From assembly GCA_003194525.1 (NCBI GenBank), contig NBIV01000062.1, positions 62,001-126,000 of the forward strand: a DNA stretch of 64,000 bases. The letters run 5' to 3'. Every line of letters starts with the position of its first letter. Position 1 is the stretch's first letter. Shown here piece by piece: positions 53,201 through 64,000 of this stretch. The position numbers and the translations under genes were made by a program. The notes beneath the pieces were generated by a model. The model did no database searches. It saw nothing but the letters and a program-made list of their open reading frames with translations, and was not told the DNA's origin. The stretch is from Gracilariopsis chorda. Lineage: Eukaryota > Rhodophyta > Florideophyceae > Gracilariales > Gracilariaceae.

Positions 53201-55181
53201 TTTCCATCCTATAGCCCATAAACGTCATATATTGAGACAGACTACGATCAAGATGCCGTTCATCTGCAAATTGATATCGCAGCTGTCGTTGCTCTAATTC
53301 TTCATGTATCTCTTGAACATCCATAGAGCAGTTAATTGATGGCAAAGTATCCTGGTTATTCCCGTGTGCCTCAGCTTGAGCCCCAGGTTGAGAAGAAAAA
53401 GAAAAGTTACCTTTGGATATTTCCTTCCAGGTTGGGTTAATTTTCAAAAGAAGCGAAACTCCATCTCCTGAACTCAGTGCTAGCCAGACATCAATCACCT
53501 CGGCTACTTTCAACACATGTCTGTTGTTAGATATTAGAGTTTCCCAACTAAAGAATATGGGGAATGACAGCGGGATGAGACTCTTTTTAGGGATCCGGGT
53601 ATTACTTTGAGCTTCGTTAATATGTGGTTTTCGGCATCCCGTTGGATCTACCTCAGGTGACCAATTAAGTTGCTTCGTTAGATTGCTTATGGCATAACTC
53701 TTTCCTTCGGTTCTGCGACTAGAAGATCTTTGATCATTCCAGAAATCGCGCGACAGATCACTGTCAACATTTTCGCCAGTCCCTGCGACCGGATCTTGCG
53801 ATGCCACATTGCCGAGAGAAAGTAAAACTGTCAGCCATTCCAACATTTCAATGTTGAAGTCATCAATCTCAGCACAAAACTCGTCTCTGATAGAAAGACC
53901 TGCAATGACACTGTTTAGATGGCGATGGTATATATCATACCCGACGTGATCTTTGCGCTTTTGAGTCAGTCTTTTCACGCTATGAGGTATTCCAAACGGT
54001 AAACCCCTACCACTGACTATTGCACTTCTCAGTAGTTCGTCTTTTACAAGTCGCCCTTCGGCCATGTGGCTCTTCTCCCTCCATAAGTTCCAGAAAAAAG
54101 GGCTAATCGATGACGAGGAGTTTGAGAGCTCAGGCCACATTTGCATGACCGCAGAAGACAATACTTCAGATGCGTAATATGATGATCGCTTCTGCAAATG
54201 TTCCATGGCGTTCATAGTCTCAGGCATGACATTTGCGTCAGGGTCCTCAGCCACGTCAAAATCAGCAATCCAGGATTGAAGACCCTGAGCGGCGAACACC
54301 ACGGACCAATTCAGCCATACCTCTTCTGGGCGCTGAGGTACTTGATGTAGATTTCCAGTCGCCTTGATTCCTATGGCGTACCGAACAACATCTACAGAGG
54401 CAACCAAACCAAAAAATATAAACAAGAAGCAGAAACGCAAACAGTCTAGAACCCAAAAAAAGACGCTTTCGCAAAAGTAAGCGAAGTGCAATGCAATCTG
54501 CGGTAGGGTCAAGAACGAGAAAGGTGCACGAAGCCTATCTACGACGAACGACTCAATATGTAGCCTGGGCATTCGCAACTCAATGGGAGGTCGCAGTGCG
54601 GAACAGCGCTGAACATCGTCGTCTCCATCTGACCTGTCGGTACCAGGGCCAGCGACAAGTCTATCGAGCTGGGATTGGGAATCACGCCCATACCGTAGAA
54701 AACATACCGTGTTTCCATGTAATAGTTGATTGTCAATGATTGAATCGTTTACAAGCATGTGGTCGGCGATGTAGTCAGCGCCTATGTTTCCTTTTCTCAA
54801 TACTAAGGGTAGGCGATATTCAATGCCCAGAGCCCCGAGTGCGTCAATACTTCGTTCACACCATTGCCGGTAATAATTTAGCTGCCACAGTCCCCATGTA
54901 GTGCGAGTTGCATGAAGCAACGCAAATACCATAGCAACCAAAGCAGCGGCCATTTCCGGCAGTTCGTTACCTTCTGCTTGGGTAACGCAGTAAAATAGGA
55001 TGTAGCCAGCGGGTGCAAGGGAAAAGACGAGATTTATGTAACCCTCCCGTCGCGTGGTCCGTACTGATTTCCACTTTGAACTGATGAAGTCTTTGGCAGC
55101 AAACGCGGTCCACGGCAAAAACGCAGCGATGTATGCCGCAATAATAATAAACGGACTCTTGGCCAAGTCCACCAAATCCAT
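50234..55181 (-). CDS. Large membrane protein with C-terminal Sel1 repeats; single-base frameshift
   Basis: ATG 55181 opens a frame of 1256 codons ending at 51411. The protein clearly continues in the +1 frame from 51403 to 50234. A T6 run in sense (A6 at 51413-51418) joins them; five T would restore one frame of roughly 1650 residues. Four hydrophobic segments lie near the N-terminus (IIIAAYIAAFLPWTAFAA, LVFSLAPAGYILFYC, AAALVAMVFALLHA, FFWVLDCLRFCFLFIFFGLVASV). A long region without recognised domains follows, then about eleven Sel1-like repeats of 35-37 residues (pattern AM-x-x-LA-x-LL ... RAV-x-LYE-x-AI-EG), the first one spanning the frameshift. Sel1 repeats are protein-binding solenoids. 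The overall protein is unknown to me. Pseudogene, sequence error or true slippage are all possible. Confidence 0.65.
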
Positions 55182-56802
55182 GTCGATTGGAAACGTGAAG
55201 TGTAGACGGAATTTTTCCCTCCCGCTTTTGTCCGGGAGAAAGGAGATGGGATGAGCGACGACTGTGTCTTTTAGGACCAACAATTTTTTGATGGGACCTA
55301 GATCGAGTTGCAAGTCGTTCTATTTGTTAGGAACAGCGTGGCTGATGCAGTTACGTGAAGACTTGGTGGAAGGGATCACTGCTCAAGAAGCAAGTAGGAT
55401 ACGACGTTGTAGATACAGTACAAGGGTACGAAATTGCAGGGGTTGGTTTGCCAACTCAAAGGCCAACTAAAACAGTTGTTGCCCACCAACTCGACGAGGT
55501 GGCACATATGAAAAGGGATTGCTACGGCTAGCCGTCACCCGTATACCATCATTCGCTCCCTGCCCGCATACTGCGCGTAAGTCTAGTTACTGTATGCTCT
55601 TGTGAGGGGGCCTCTCCATCCACTGGCCCTTCGAACGAAAAGCCGTTTTGCCATACATGAAGATTCCCCCTCCTCATTGGCAACGTCTTCAACAGAAGGT
55701 TAAGGATTATAAGGATACCCCTCACCCCTGGTAAGCCTCAAGCGCACACTTGTGATGAGGGGCACGGTTATAAACGTTTTGCGTTTCGATGCAGGAGAAG
55801 CAGATCGTGGTTTGTCAGCGAACTGTGGGCGTTGTTACCAAGGGCGAAACTCAAAATGGCAGAAGATGAATATTTTGTCGGTCGCCGTTATTGATCCATA
55901 TTTGCTGCAAAGAGTCAAAAGTGCGCTGATGTACAAAGGTTGTCCTCACACGACTACACGTACAACGATGGGTAATAGTATGGTGGATGAATATGGTGAT
56001 GACTAGGCTTCGTCATAGGAAGACAAACGGCAAACAGTTGCGTCGCATAGAACTGAACTGGCCGTTCTCAGGCAGCGACACGAAAAACAACTGGTTGCGC
56101 AAGCCACGGCTTTCGTTCCGTGGCGCGGAGGCCGAAAGAGGGGCGGTGACGCTCTGGTTTCCATCGTAGCAGCTATTCTGGGCAGATACGCTGGGATACC
56201 TCGAGCATGTTACGTAGAGTTCCGACTCGGAACTTGCGAGTTGCTTACGTAAACGCGGTCTGCGAAAGTGATACACGTGTATGTGATGTCAAGGGAAGAA
56301 CAATATGGGGAGCACTTTTCCTTTTCGTAAGGACTGTTGATCAATGTATAGATTGCTAGCAATCCTACGAACGTCTGTAGCCTTTAGCCTTACTTCATTC
56401 AACGCGCTTGTTGTATTGCCAGCCTTGGACAGTATTTGGTTTATGACGCCAAACCAAAAGTGGAACGCTATGGGAGGGTGCATTTTCGCAGGGAGAAAGC
56501 GCAGCACAATTGAAGCGCATGGTTACAGCAGCACGCGTTGAACGAACGCTTCGCCAGCATGTCATAGCCTTTAATGTGAAACAAAGAAACGCAGCTAACG
56601 GAAGGGGCGACGACCGAGAATGCATCCATCGTACATGTTGAATGCTGTGAGTGTGGCGTTGTTGGCAGGGCTTTACGATGTAGAATGCAAAGTCTCTTAC
56701 GCTAACGGTTTGATTGCTTGACCGTTTTTCACGCCGTAAACAAAACAAGAGGAAGAAGAATTGTTCGCCAATGCAACTGAGATGCGTGCGGTCAGCGCGC
56801 TT

Positions 56803-56839
<37 letters not shown>

Positions 56840-57278
56840 ACGCCGGTTTACGGGGATGGCGGAGAGCCGGAGTGATGAGTAAGCGGGCCGTTGCGGCGCC
56901 TGCGGTTGGGCGCACGCAAACAAGGCAAGAGACGAAGCACCAAGTTGCGCTTTGCAAACGTTGCCTATCTATAGCTAGTAGCTAGCAGTGAACGGTCGAA
57001 ATGGACCAAGTGAGATAAGGCATGGCGCCACTCCGGCAGCAGCTGGAATGCAACAGAAAAGGAAACAGCCAATGGCGCTTGATCGCGCCAACGCGCGAAC
57101 TATGAATTTAGGGCTCACCAATCAACGCGCACGCGCCACCGTAAATCCCCTAAAAACCGCCCAAATGGGCAGCAGCACGTGCCGTGGCAGCGGCAGCCTT
57201 TGCCTCTTGGCGCAGACGAGGACGCCGCCTCACATCCCACGGTCCAACCTCGTCCCTCCCGCCCTTGCTATCGTCGTA
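55182..57278. other. Divergent intergenic region, no supported gene
   Basis: About 2.1 kb. The Sel1 gene frame is open without ATG to 55313, and the SPINDLY frame without a clear start from 56988. Other frames up to 148 codons lack domains. A CT microsatellite lies at 56808-56837. Confidence 0.4.
56808..56837. repeat. (CT)15 microsatellite
   Basis: About fifteen CT units, roughly 450 bp upstream of the SPINDLY start. Confidence 0.9.
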
Positions 57279-60206
57279 ATGACCGCGCCGTCTACCGCGT
57301 CGCCCTCCGCGTCGCCGCTCCCCGTCGCGAGCCCGTGCTCCGATTCTTCTCTCTCCCCCCCCTCTTCTCCGCCCCCCTCCCCCGACCCCTCCTCCCCCCA
57401 CCATTCCGTCGAAGCTCTTCTCGCCCAAGCCTCATTCCTATGTGCGCGCGGCCGCCACACCGCCGCGGCGAAGGCAGTCACAACCACCCTTTCGCTCCTC
57501 AATTCGGATGACCCCCAATACCCTTCGGCCCTCGTTCAATTGGCAGCCGTACATGTCGCGCACGCTCGTTTTTTCGATGCCGAGGATACACTTCGCCGTG
57601 CTCTACGCGCAGCTCCCGATTTCGTTCCAGCCTTGCAAGCGCTCGCGACCATTCTGTCGAACAACCCCGTTCATCTCCGAGAGGCCCTGCAGCTCCTTCG
57701 TCAGGCCGTCACCCTTGCCTCCTCATGTGAAACGCCCAACTTTGGTGCTGATTCCCTCCCCCTGCAGCTCGCTGCATTGCTAACAGACGTTGGTGTACGC
57801 CTCAAGATGGCTGGTTTGCCCGCAGATGCCGTCAGACATTATACGGAAGCGCTTGAAGTTTGTCCTACATACGCTCAGGCTATGTACAACATGGCGGTGG
57901 CCCACGCGGATGCATCGCACCCGGCAAAGGCCCGCATGTACTACGAGCAGTGTTTGAAGAACAATCCGTCACATGTGGAGGCGTGGTGCAACCTGGGCGT
58001 CCTGCACAGGAACGATGGCAATGCGGATCTTGCTATGCGTGCTTATGAGAAAGCACTTTCATGTAATCCTAACTACGAATTAGCAAAGAGCAACTTGGCT
58101 GTTGCTCTGTGTGAAAAGGGAACCTCTATCAAACATTCTGACTCCAACCTGGCAAAGAGACTTTACAAGCGTGCACTTGCCCTGCAACCATGCTTTGCAG
58201 ACGCTCATTACAACTTGGGTGTTCTGTATGCTGAAACGGCCAAGCTTGAGCGCGCGCTACTTTCCTACAACCTTGCCATCCAATTTAACCCACGTCTAAC
58301 TGAAGCTCATAACAATCTGGGGGTTGTACACAAGGAGCTTGGTAACCTGCACAAGGCCCTGGAATGCTACAAGAACGCCTTGCAGTGCGATCGACAACAT
58401 CATCAAACACACAACAACATTGCAGTCGTGTATACCTTGCTCGGTGACATCGATACCGCAAGCGAACACTTGAGAATGGCCAACGCAATATCTCCGCAAT
58501 ATGCGGAGGCGTACAATAACATCGGAGTCCTTCTGAGGGACCAAGGTGATATTGACTCTGCAATTTCTCATTATGAACGTTGCTCGCAGATGGACCCGAG
58601 GGCAGATATGGCCGCGCAGAACCGTCTGCATGCTTTGAGTTACAGTGAAAGGTGGACCAAGGCGCAGGTTTACGAGCAACATGTTGCCTGGGGAGCATCT
58701 TTTCAGCGGAGAATTGACGACGAAATCATGCAGGCTGCTAAGGGATCCGAAACAGACAACTCCATTGCCGTGCGTTTGCTGCAGCGTATAGAAAGCCCTC
58801 CACAACCGGATCCGAACCGGCTACGCGGCCCCAACACGGACAGCCCGTTGAGAATAGGCTATCTCTCTCCCGACTTCTTCACACATTCCGTGAGCTATTT
58901 TGCGCATGTTCTACTGGAGAAGTATGATACACAGGGCTTCGAAGTCTATGCATACGCCAACGTCGCGCAGCCTGATGCGAAGACTGCCCGTTTTCAGCAA
59001 TTGCTTGGCGGCAGATGGCGCAACATTTGGGGTCATACCGCATCCGCTGCTGCGAAGCTTATCTTGGATGACAAGATTGACGTTTTGATAGAGCTGGCCG
59101 GACATACGGCTAACAATCGGCTAGACATTATGGCGCTGCGCCTGGCGCCTGTACAGGTCACATGGATCGGCTATCCCAATACGACAGGGTTGAAAACCAT
59201 TCACTATCGCGTCACCGATGGCACCGTCGACCCCCCAAATACGTCGCAGCAGTTTTCCGAGAAGCTGTGGCGCTTGCCAAACGTCTTTTTGTGCTATACC
59301 CCAGCTCTTGAGGCGCCAGAAGAGCCTAGTGAACCTCCGTTGCAAAGCTCTGGCGGTATAGTGACGTTTGGCTCGTTTAACGTGCTTTCGAAGGTTCAGT
59401 CACGTACGATTCATCTCTGGGCGTCAATTTTGAAGCGCGTTCCCACTTCGCGCCTGCTTTTGAAAGCAAAACCATTTGCCACGCCCACCGCAAAGACGAG
59501 GATGGAGCATTTGTTTGCGAAGGAAGGTATCGCTGCCGAAAGATTGGATCTTGTTCCGCTTATTCCGTCAACTAGATCCCATCTGCAGGCGTATTCAAAC
59601 GTCGATGTCGGACTAGACCCGTTTCCCTATGCGGGCACCACTACCACTTGCGAAGCGCTTTTCATGGGTGTGCCTGTTATCACCATGGGCACGAGAGCTG
59701 AAAACGGGGATCACGCTCATAATGTTGGTGTCTCATTAATCACCACGATTGGACACCCCGAGCTTGTCGCGTATACTGATGAAGATTACATCGAGAAGGC
59801 CGTGAGCCTTGGGACAGATCTGCCGCGACTGAAAGCAATTCGCAGTTCGTTGCGAAAGGATATGATGGAGAGCCCGTTGGGACAAAGTGAACGATATATG
59901 CGGGACGTGGAGAAAATGTTCTGTGGAATGTGGGTAGAACAAGGGGGGAGAGTTGCTGGGGAAGAGTTGGGAACGGTTGTCCTAAGCACCGAATGTGAAG
60001 ACGTGCTATCAAAGTCGGTCAGTGGTCTTGGGGAAGAATCTGTTGGGTCGACGACACCGCCATGTCGATCTGCGTGCCAGAGCTCGGACGAAGAGGAATC
60101 TGTAAAGGATTCCACCGAACTGAGCGCAGACCCTATTACCAAGGAACAAAAGAGCGCCGACATTTGCATAAACAATGACACGGCCGTAGAAACGATGAAT
60201 GTGTGA
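57279..60206 (+). CDS. SPY: SPINDLY-type GT41 glycosyltransferase (TPR plus OGT-like catalytic domain)
   Basis: ATG 57279 (MTAPSTASP) gives 975 residues; in-frame ATGs further up (e.g. 57048) are possible starts. After a Ser/Pro-rich N-terminus come about ten TPRs (for example AMYNMAVAHADASHPAKARMY, EAWCNLGVLHRNDGNADLAM, EAHNNLGVVHKELGNLHKAL). The catalytic region follows: IGYLSPDFFTHSVSYFAHVL, VTWIGYPNTTGL, VTFGSFNVLSKV, LDPFPYAGTTTTCEALFMGV and DHAHNVGVSL, which match SPINDLY rather than SECRET AGENT. Plant SPY transfers O-fucose to Ser/Thr of nuclear and cytosolic proteins. The acidic Ser-rich C-tail is not conserved. Intronless here. Confidence 0.92.
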   Translation: MTAPSTASPSASPLPVASPCSDSSLSPPSSPPPSPDPSSPHHSVEALLAQASFLCARGRHTAAAKAVTTTLSLLNSDDPQYPSALVQLAAVHVAHARFFDAEDTLRRALRAAPDFVPALQALATILSNNPVHLREALQLLRQAVTLASSCETPNFGADSLPLQLAALLTDVGVRLKMAGLPADAVRHYTEALEVCPTYAQAMYNMAVAHADASHPAKARMYYEQCLKNNPSHVEAWCNLGVLHRNDGNADLAMRAYEKALSCNPNYELAKSNLAVALCEKGTSIKHSDSNLAKRLYKRALALQPCFADAHYNLGVLYAETAKLERALLSYNLAIQFNPRLTEAHNNLGVVHKELGNLHKALECYKNALQCDRQHHQTHNNIAVVYTLLGDIDTASEHLRMANAISPQYAEAYNNIGVLLRDQGDIDSAISHYERCSQMDPRADMAAQNRLHALSYSERWTKAQVYEQHVAWGASFQRRIDDEIMQAAKGSETDNSIAVRLLQRIESPPQPDPNRLRGPNTDSPLRIGYLSPDFFTHSVSYFAHVLLEKYDTQGFEVYAYANVAQPDAKTARFQQLLGGRWRNIWGHTASAAAKLILDDKIDVLIELAGHTANNRLDIMALRLAPVQVTWIGYPNTTGLKTIHYRVTDGTVDPPNTSQQFSEKLWRLPNVFLCYTPALEAPEEPSEPPLQSSGGIVTFGSFNVLSKVQSRTIHLWASILKRVPTSRLLLKAKPFATPTAKTRMEHLFAKEGIAAERLDLVPLIPSTRSHLQAYSNVDVGLDPFPYAGTTTTCEALFMGVPVITMGTRAENGDHAHNVGVSLITTIGHPELVAYTDEDYIEKAVSLGTDLPRLKAIRSSLRKDMMESPLGQSERYMRDVEKMFCGMWVEQGGRVAGEELGTVVLSTECEDVLSKSVSGLGEESVGSTTPPCRSACQSSDEEESVKDSTELSADPITKEQKSADICINNDTAVETMNV

Positions 60207-61067
60207 CAATGTACTCAGAGTAAACTCCTCGTGCTGTCACTGTGTTGCTGACCAACGAGCAATATGTTCTACGACAACGGCTTAGGGCCCACAGTTTTCT
60301 GTGAGTGTTTCTGTATGATTTGTCCAAACGCGATCGTATCAACTACAAGGTAGGTGCGGATCTTGTTCCATACATAGGTGTGGCGGTGAGGCCAACGCGG
60401 TAGGGAAAGGCTGTCGCACCTGGTGTGAAGTGTATGTTTTATCTTTTTCTTTGGTGTTGGTTGACTTGCATTGGTTTTGATAGCAAACACGGGGCCTGAA
60501 GAACAGACTATCATATGTACAACTATCTACACGTACACGGTGCAAAGTGGTCCCCCCTACCTGCGTGAAAGCACGGTGGATTCGAGTCTGATACTGATTG
60601 GAAAGCAGAAACTCCGAAGCATATACACAAAGGGTAAGAACGGCATGAGCAGCTTAGAGACAGGGTTGGCCGTGTAGCACGAGTGAAAAATGTAGTGTTA
60701 TCGGCGACAATGAACGGCGTACGTAACCCTTTCGACAGACGTGTGGGCCGTTCAAAAAGGAACAGGTGAGGGAATAGTTACTGCGGTTTGCAAAACGTAA
60801 CTAACACAAAACGGAGTTTGTAGAAGATGATGACGCAGCTGCAAGCAAGACAACAGACGGGTTCAAGTGCGCCAAAGCGAAGGGCTGACACGTAAGAGTA
60901 TACAAAGCGACAAGGATAGAAAGCATGCAGTGTACGAACGGGGTACGTAAATAAGGCACATGTTTGCACGAGCACGGAGTGCGAATGTTGTTGGAGGATG
61001 CGGTATGGTTGCATAGTTGTGGAGAAGGGGGAAGCATGGTTGCTAGTGATATGCGGCGATCGGGAGG
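60207..61067. other. Spacer between convergent genes
   Basis: 861 bp, no gene seen; short frames only. Confidence 0.45.
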
Positions 61068-62123
61068 TCAACCCTTGAGAGCATTTCTAATGTCTCTCTT
61101 CCCTGAGCCACGAACGCGGTGGTGCTTCAAGCGGTTAGCCTCCTTTTCGTCGGCATGTCTAGCCTTGATGCTAGTGGCGCGCATGTTGTTAAAGCGAGAG
61201 TAAACCTGAGCCACATCGACGTGCGGAACAAAAGCTTCATTGACTCCACAAGCACTAAGCACATCCATATAGCAGCCAACGCCCGTGGAAGGGTGCTCAT
61301 CACTGATGTAATGAACAGCAGGTCGTTTTTCGTACCCCCTCAAATTGGGCAGGACGACAGCACCGCACTTGAGCCTCTTCGACGGAACGGGGGTATTAGC
61401 AATGTCTCTATTCTGGGCTCTATAAGTGACTGTACTGAATGCATTTCTCATACCCTGTCTCATGGGGGCTGAAAGGCGATTGGCGGCGAACAAAGCGCGC
61501 AACGGGGAGCGAGTGAAGGCGAAAGCGGAGAACAAATGTCCGTGAGGATCACATACAATGGCGCCTGGAAAGGGGCTGACCCTCTCGAAACGCGACAGGA
61601 ATAGACGCGCTTGAGTGGGTTGCCACGCGGTTATGAAACATAATCGGGCGCCAGCTTGCAGCAGCAGATGAGCTACCTTTCCGTACACGAGAGCGCAGAG
61701 TTCAACGGCGTGTCGGGGGACGAAGACAAGGACGGAAAAGTTGCAGTAGCCCGTGTAGAGCTTGTCTGGTTCTAGGGGAGAGGCGTCTGGGGTGTATAAT
61801 TGTGCGGCTTCGACGGCGGACCAATCGATGGTTGACGTGGGGAGTTGTGAGGGCGGTTCGGTGGCAAGACGCTTGACGTCCAGTTCGCTGTCTGGAAACA
61901 TGTAGGAGTCGAAGTCGTCTACGAGGGAAGAAGCGGTGTTGAGATGCGGTGGAGAGGGTCGCAACGACTGGCCACGATAGTCGAAGTCAAATTCGTACGG
62001 TGGGAGGGTGGCGAACGGCGCGAGCGTCGGCGGTGGGGGGGCAGTACGGTTCGACATTGGGAGGTGGGGATAGAATGATACGAAGGAGGAGTGATAGGAA
62101 GGATGAGGAGGATGAACGCTCAT
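61068..62123 (-). CDS. Peroxiredoxin-like (AhpC/TSA_2-type, thioredoxin-fold) protein
   Basis: ATG 62123 gives 351 residues; ATG 62057 (MSNRTAPP) is an alternative. The N-terminal ~130 residues are proline-rich and disordered. The core reads YTGYCNFSVLVFVPRHAVELCALVYGKV, then GARLCFITAWQPTQARLF, GAIVCDPHGHLFSAFAFTRS, GAVVLPNL and ISDEHPSTGVGCYMDVLSACG. This follows the strand order of the AhpC-TSA_2/PRXL2 group, in which a Dp-x-g-x-lY step and a late H-x-x-D/E-H block are usual. The CxxC expected after the first strand is missing (one Cys remains), so peroxidase activity is doubtful. The C-terminus is very basic (NRLKHHRVRGSGKR). The fold assignment is tentative. Confidence 0.5.
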   Translation of the reverse strand: MSVHPPHPSYHSSFVSFYPHLPMSNRTAPPPPTLAPFATLPPYEFDFDYRGQSLRPSPPHLNTASSLVDDFDSYMFPDSELDVKRLATEPPSQLPTSTIDWSAVEAAQLYTPDASPLEPDKLYTGYCNFSVLVFVPRHAVELCALVYGKVAHLLLQAGARLCFITAWQPTQARLFLSRFERVSPFPGAIVCDPHGHLFSAFAFTRSPLRALFAANRLSAPMRQGMRNAFSTVTYRAQNRDIANTPVPSKRLKCGAVVLPNLRGYEKRPAVHYISDEHPSTGVGCYMDVLSACGVNEAFVPHVDVAQVYSRFNNMRATSIKARHADEKEANRLKHHRVRGSGKRDIRNALKG

Positions 62124-64000
62124 GGGGGTGGGAGGGGGAAGAAGGGAGAGCGTGCGAGGAAGCACTAGCAGAATGGCGGAGGGGAAGGCGGACACTTTGT
62201 TGGTGCGAGTGAAAGATGGCAGAAGGGTTCCGTTTCGGTTGGTGCGATGATGGACGCGCGCGCGGCACGTGGCAGGGGCGCTGTGAACGAACGGTTGATG
62301 TGGCGGCGGTGCCCAATGAGGTTGGCGCAATTCAAATACGGTTGGTAGTTATACAAAAGGCGCAGGGCGGAGAGAAACGTGTGCCGTGAATTGCGCCGCA
62401 GCTGCTGCACGCGGGCGAGAAGTTTGCTTTGTGCGCTCGTGCTGCATTGTTCATAGCACGGTGCATGCCAAAGGTACGCTACTGCAGATACGTCTACATA
62501 GATACGCACTGCAAACCGCTTGCTGCGGTAAGCGTAGCTCGCACGACTGCGCGCATAACGGTAGCCTTCTCCTCTCGCACCCACGAGCGTCTGAGCTAAG
62601 CCAACTTCTCCCTCTCGCAGAACATCTTCTCTCAGTTACGCCCCATCGTCGTCACCCGCTCACCGAGACACCCGCCCAAACCGCCTCTCCTTCATCACTC
62701 TCGGCACCATACAACGCCTGTCCCACTCACCCCCTTATCCCCCCACGACTCACCACTGTCCACTTAGACGTAGAACAGTCCTTTTTCCACCACGTCCCCA
62801 CGCCTTTGTCCACGCGCTTCCACCGCACTCGCAACCATTCCTCACTCTTGACACTGCCACTGAGAATCAACCTTCTCTCATCACACTTCCACCGGCACTC
62901 TCTATGCACCGCCACATGTAACAACCTCCGACAGCCACACACACACCACGCTCACACACACACACCATCAACACTATAAACTCTCCCGAGTGTTGTCCGT
63001 GTAAAACTGCACAAACAAACTGCAAAACTTTGCCGTCCCCCCATCCTTCCAAACACGCCTACAGCATACCATGTGTGCGCCAGCACAAAATGCGTTCACT
63101 TTGAACGCTTAGCTGCAACATGTCTCTTTCTCGCCCCCCATAACAAACACAACACTGCAATACGCTCCGTCCCTTACACCACGCTGCTCACAAAATCGTG
63201 TCTTCTATGAGCAACAACAAACCCCCTCACCAGCTCGCAATTGGCGCACAATCTCCGCCCATCCACCAACAAACATATCCCAAACTCAACACCAATCTAA
63301 CTTCTCATCAACCACCACCCAAACGAAATGCTTGCATCCTGTGACAATTCATCTCACACCGCTCCCACACACCCAAGTCTCAAACCTCGTTCACTACAAC
63401 AAAAACGCACAACGCATACCAAAAATCCGCCTACTAAATCACGAGACCCTTCATTTTCCCCCGAACCAAAAACCACCGTCCGAGCAACATTCCGCCACCA
63501 ATCGTCATTATCGATCAAAGCCCTCTCCGTTCCCCCGCATCATCAGCTCAATGAACAACCGTCTGTAATCCACCAACCTAGCAGTATGACGGCACCAATT
63601 TGATTCAGTAGTCAGCTTGCCCTATCTATCTGAGAAACCTGTTAACCGCAGCTGTGAATCCAGATTTAAAGCTGCTCTCCCCTAATTACCGAGTCCTACC
63701 GTGTTCTTCCGTACGAAAGATACGCTACTCACAACCTTTGATTCACGATCCCGAGTGCTTTTCATCTGCCAAACTTTCAATCGCACCAAAGAAAACCCTA
63801 AATTGCCATCAACAGACCCTAATGTTTTGTCAGAGAACCGCATTGCCATCTGCCCACTATAAGCCGTCACGCACAGCAGCTTTCAATTGACCATAAGTTT
63901 CTGATGCAAAAGTACTGAGCTCAATAATTTCATCAAATGGGAGCAAGAGCCACAGAAGTCTGACCCTTCGCGGGTCTTGTATCATTCGAGCAAGATTACA
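62124..64000. other. Right-hand end, no supported gene
   Basis: 62600-63600 is C/A-rich on the plus strand with few G. Frames of 60-197 codons are low-complexity (Pro, His, Thr, Ser) and lack domains. It may be a promoter or leader of a gene beyond the window. Confidence 0.4.

Noticed and set aside
62386-62979. 197-codon plus-strand ORF upstream of the peroxiredoxin-like gene
   Set aside because: Low-complexity Pro/His/Thr sequence without domain; probably leader sequence.
1-64000. CRISPR arrays, rRNA genes, intact tRNA genes, bacterial operons
   Set aside because: None seen; the window is eukaryotic, and the only tRNA-like sequence is degenerate.

Overview
The window is eukaryotic nuclear DNA. 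Host genes are compact and mostly single-exon, with a few short GT-AG introns (82, 83, 134, 174 and 350 bp). They lie close together on both strands. The gene set (Kap121-type importin, RAD6-like E2, RCE1, CDC50, ASH2/Bre2, a phototropin/FPK-class AGC kinase and a SPINDLY-type GT41) together with chromodomain Ty3/gypsy elements fits an alga. A multicellular red alga of the Chondrus type is my best guess; it is an inference, not something read from a marker gene.

Layout. 1-12831 is a tandem array of one Ty3/gypsy chromovirus family: the 3' part of copy 1, a shared LTR (2915-3745), copy 2 with gag (3851-6025) and pol (5977-11751), and a 3' LTR (12005-12831). Both copies carry in-frame stop codons. 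The array ends inside a fragment of a PIF/Harbinger-like transposase (12832-13232). 13824-27371 holds host genes: an alpha/beta hydrolase, an importin, a glyoxalase-fold protein, a three-exon polynucleotide-kinase-type P-loop protein, RCE1, an SMPD4-like membrane protein and a RAD6-like E2. 27372-39861 is gene-poor. It contains two identical ~290-bp dispersed repeats flanking a complete, apparently young gypsy element on the minus strand (31211-36530, identical 244-bp LTRs, 5-bp target duplication GACTG). 39862-64000 is host again: a two-exon Src1/MAN1-like inner nuclear membrane protein, a three-exon FPK-type kinase, ASH2/Bre2, CDC50/Lem3, a large membrane protein with C-terminal Sel1 repeats and a one-base frameshift, SPINDLY and a peroxiredoxin-like-fold protein. 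The last ~1.9 kb shows no gene.

Functional links. RCE1 processes prenylated CAAX proteins at the ER. CDC50 is the beta subunit of P4-ATPase lipid flippases, and in yeast kinases of the FPK class regulate Lem3/CDC50 flippases; here such a kinase lies 3 kb from CDC50. ASH2 (H3K4 methylation) and RAD6 (H2B ubiquitination, required for H3K4 methylation in yeast) belong to one chromatin pathway but are not adjacent.

The most unusual signal is that the first retroelement family is packed, in LTR and coding sequence alike, with tiny perfect hairpins (stems of 4-5 bp, loops of 3-4 nt, roughly one every 20-25 nt). Comparison of the two copies shows a compensatory stem change and a flipped hairpin loop, which suggests that the structures themselves are maintained or actively generated.
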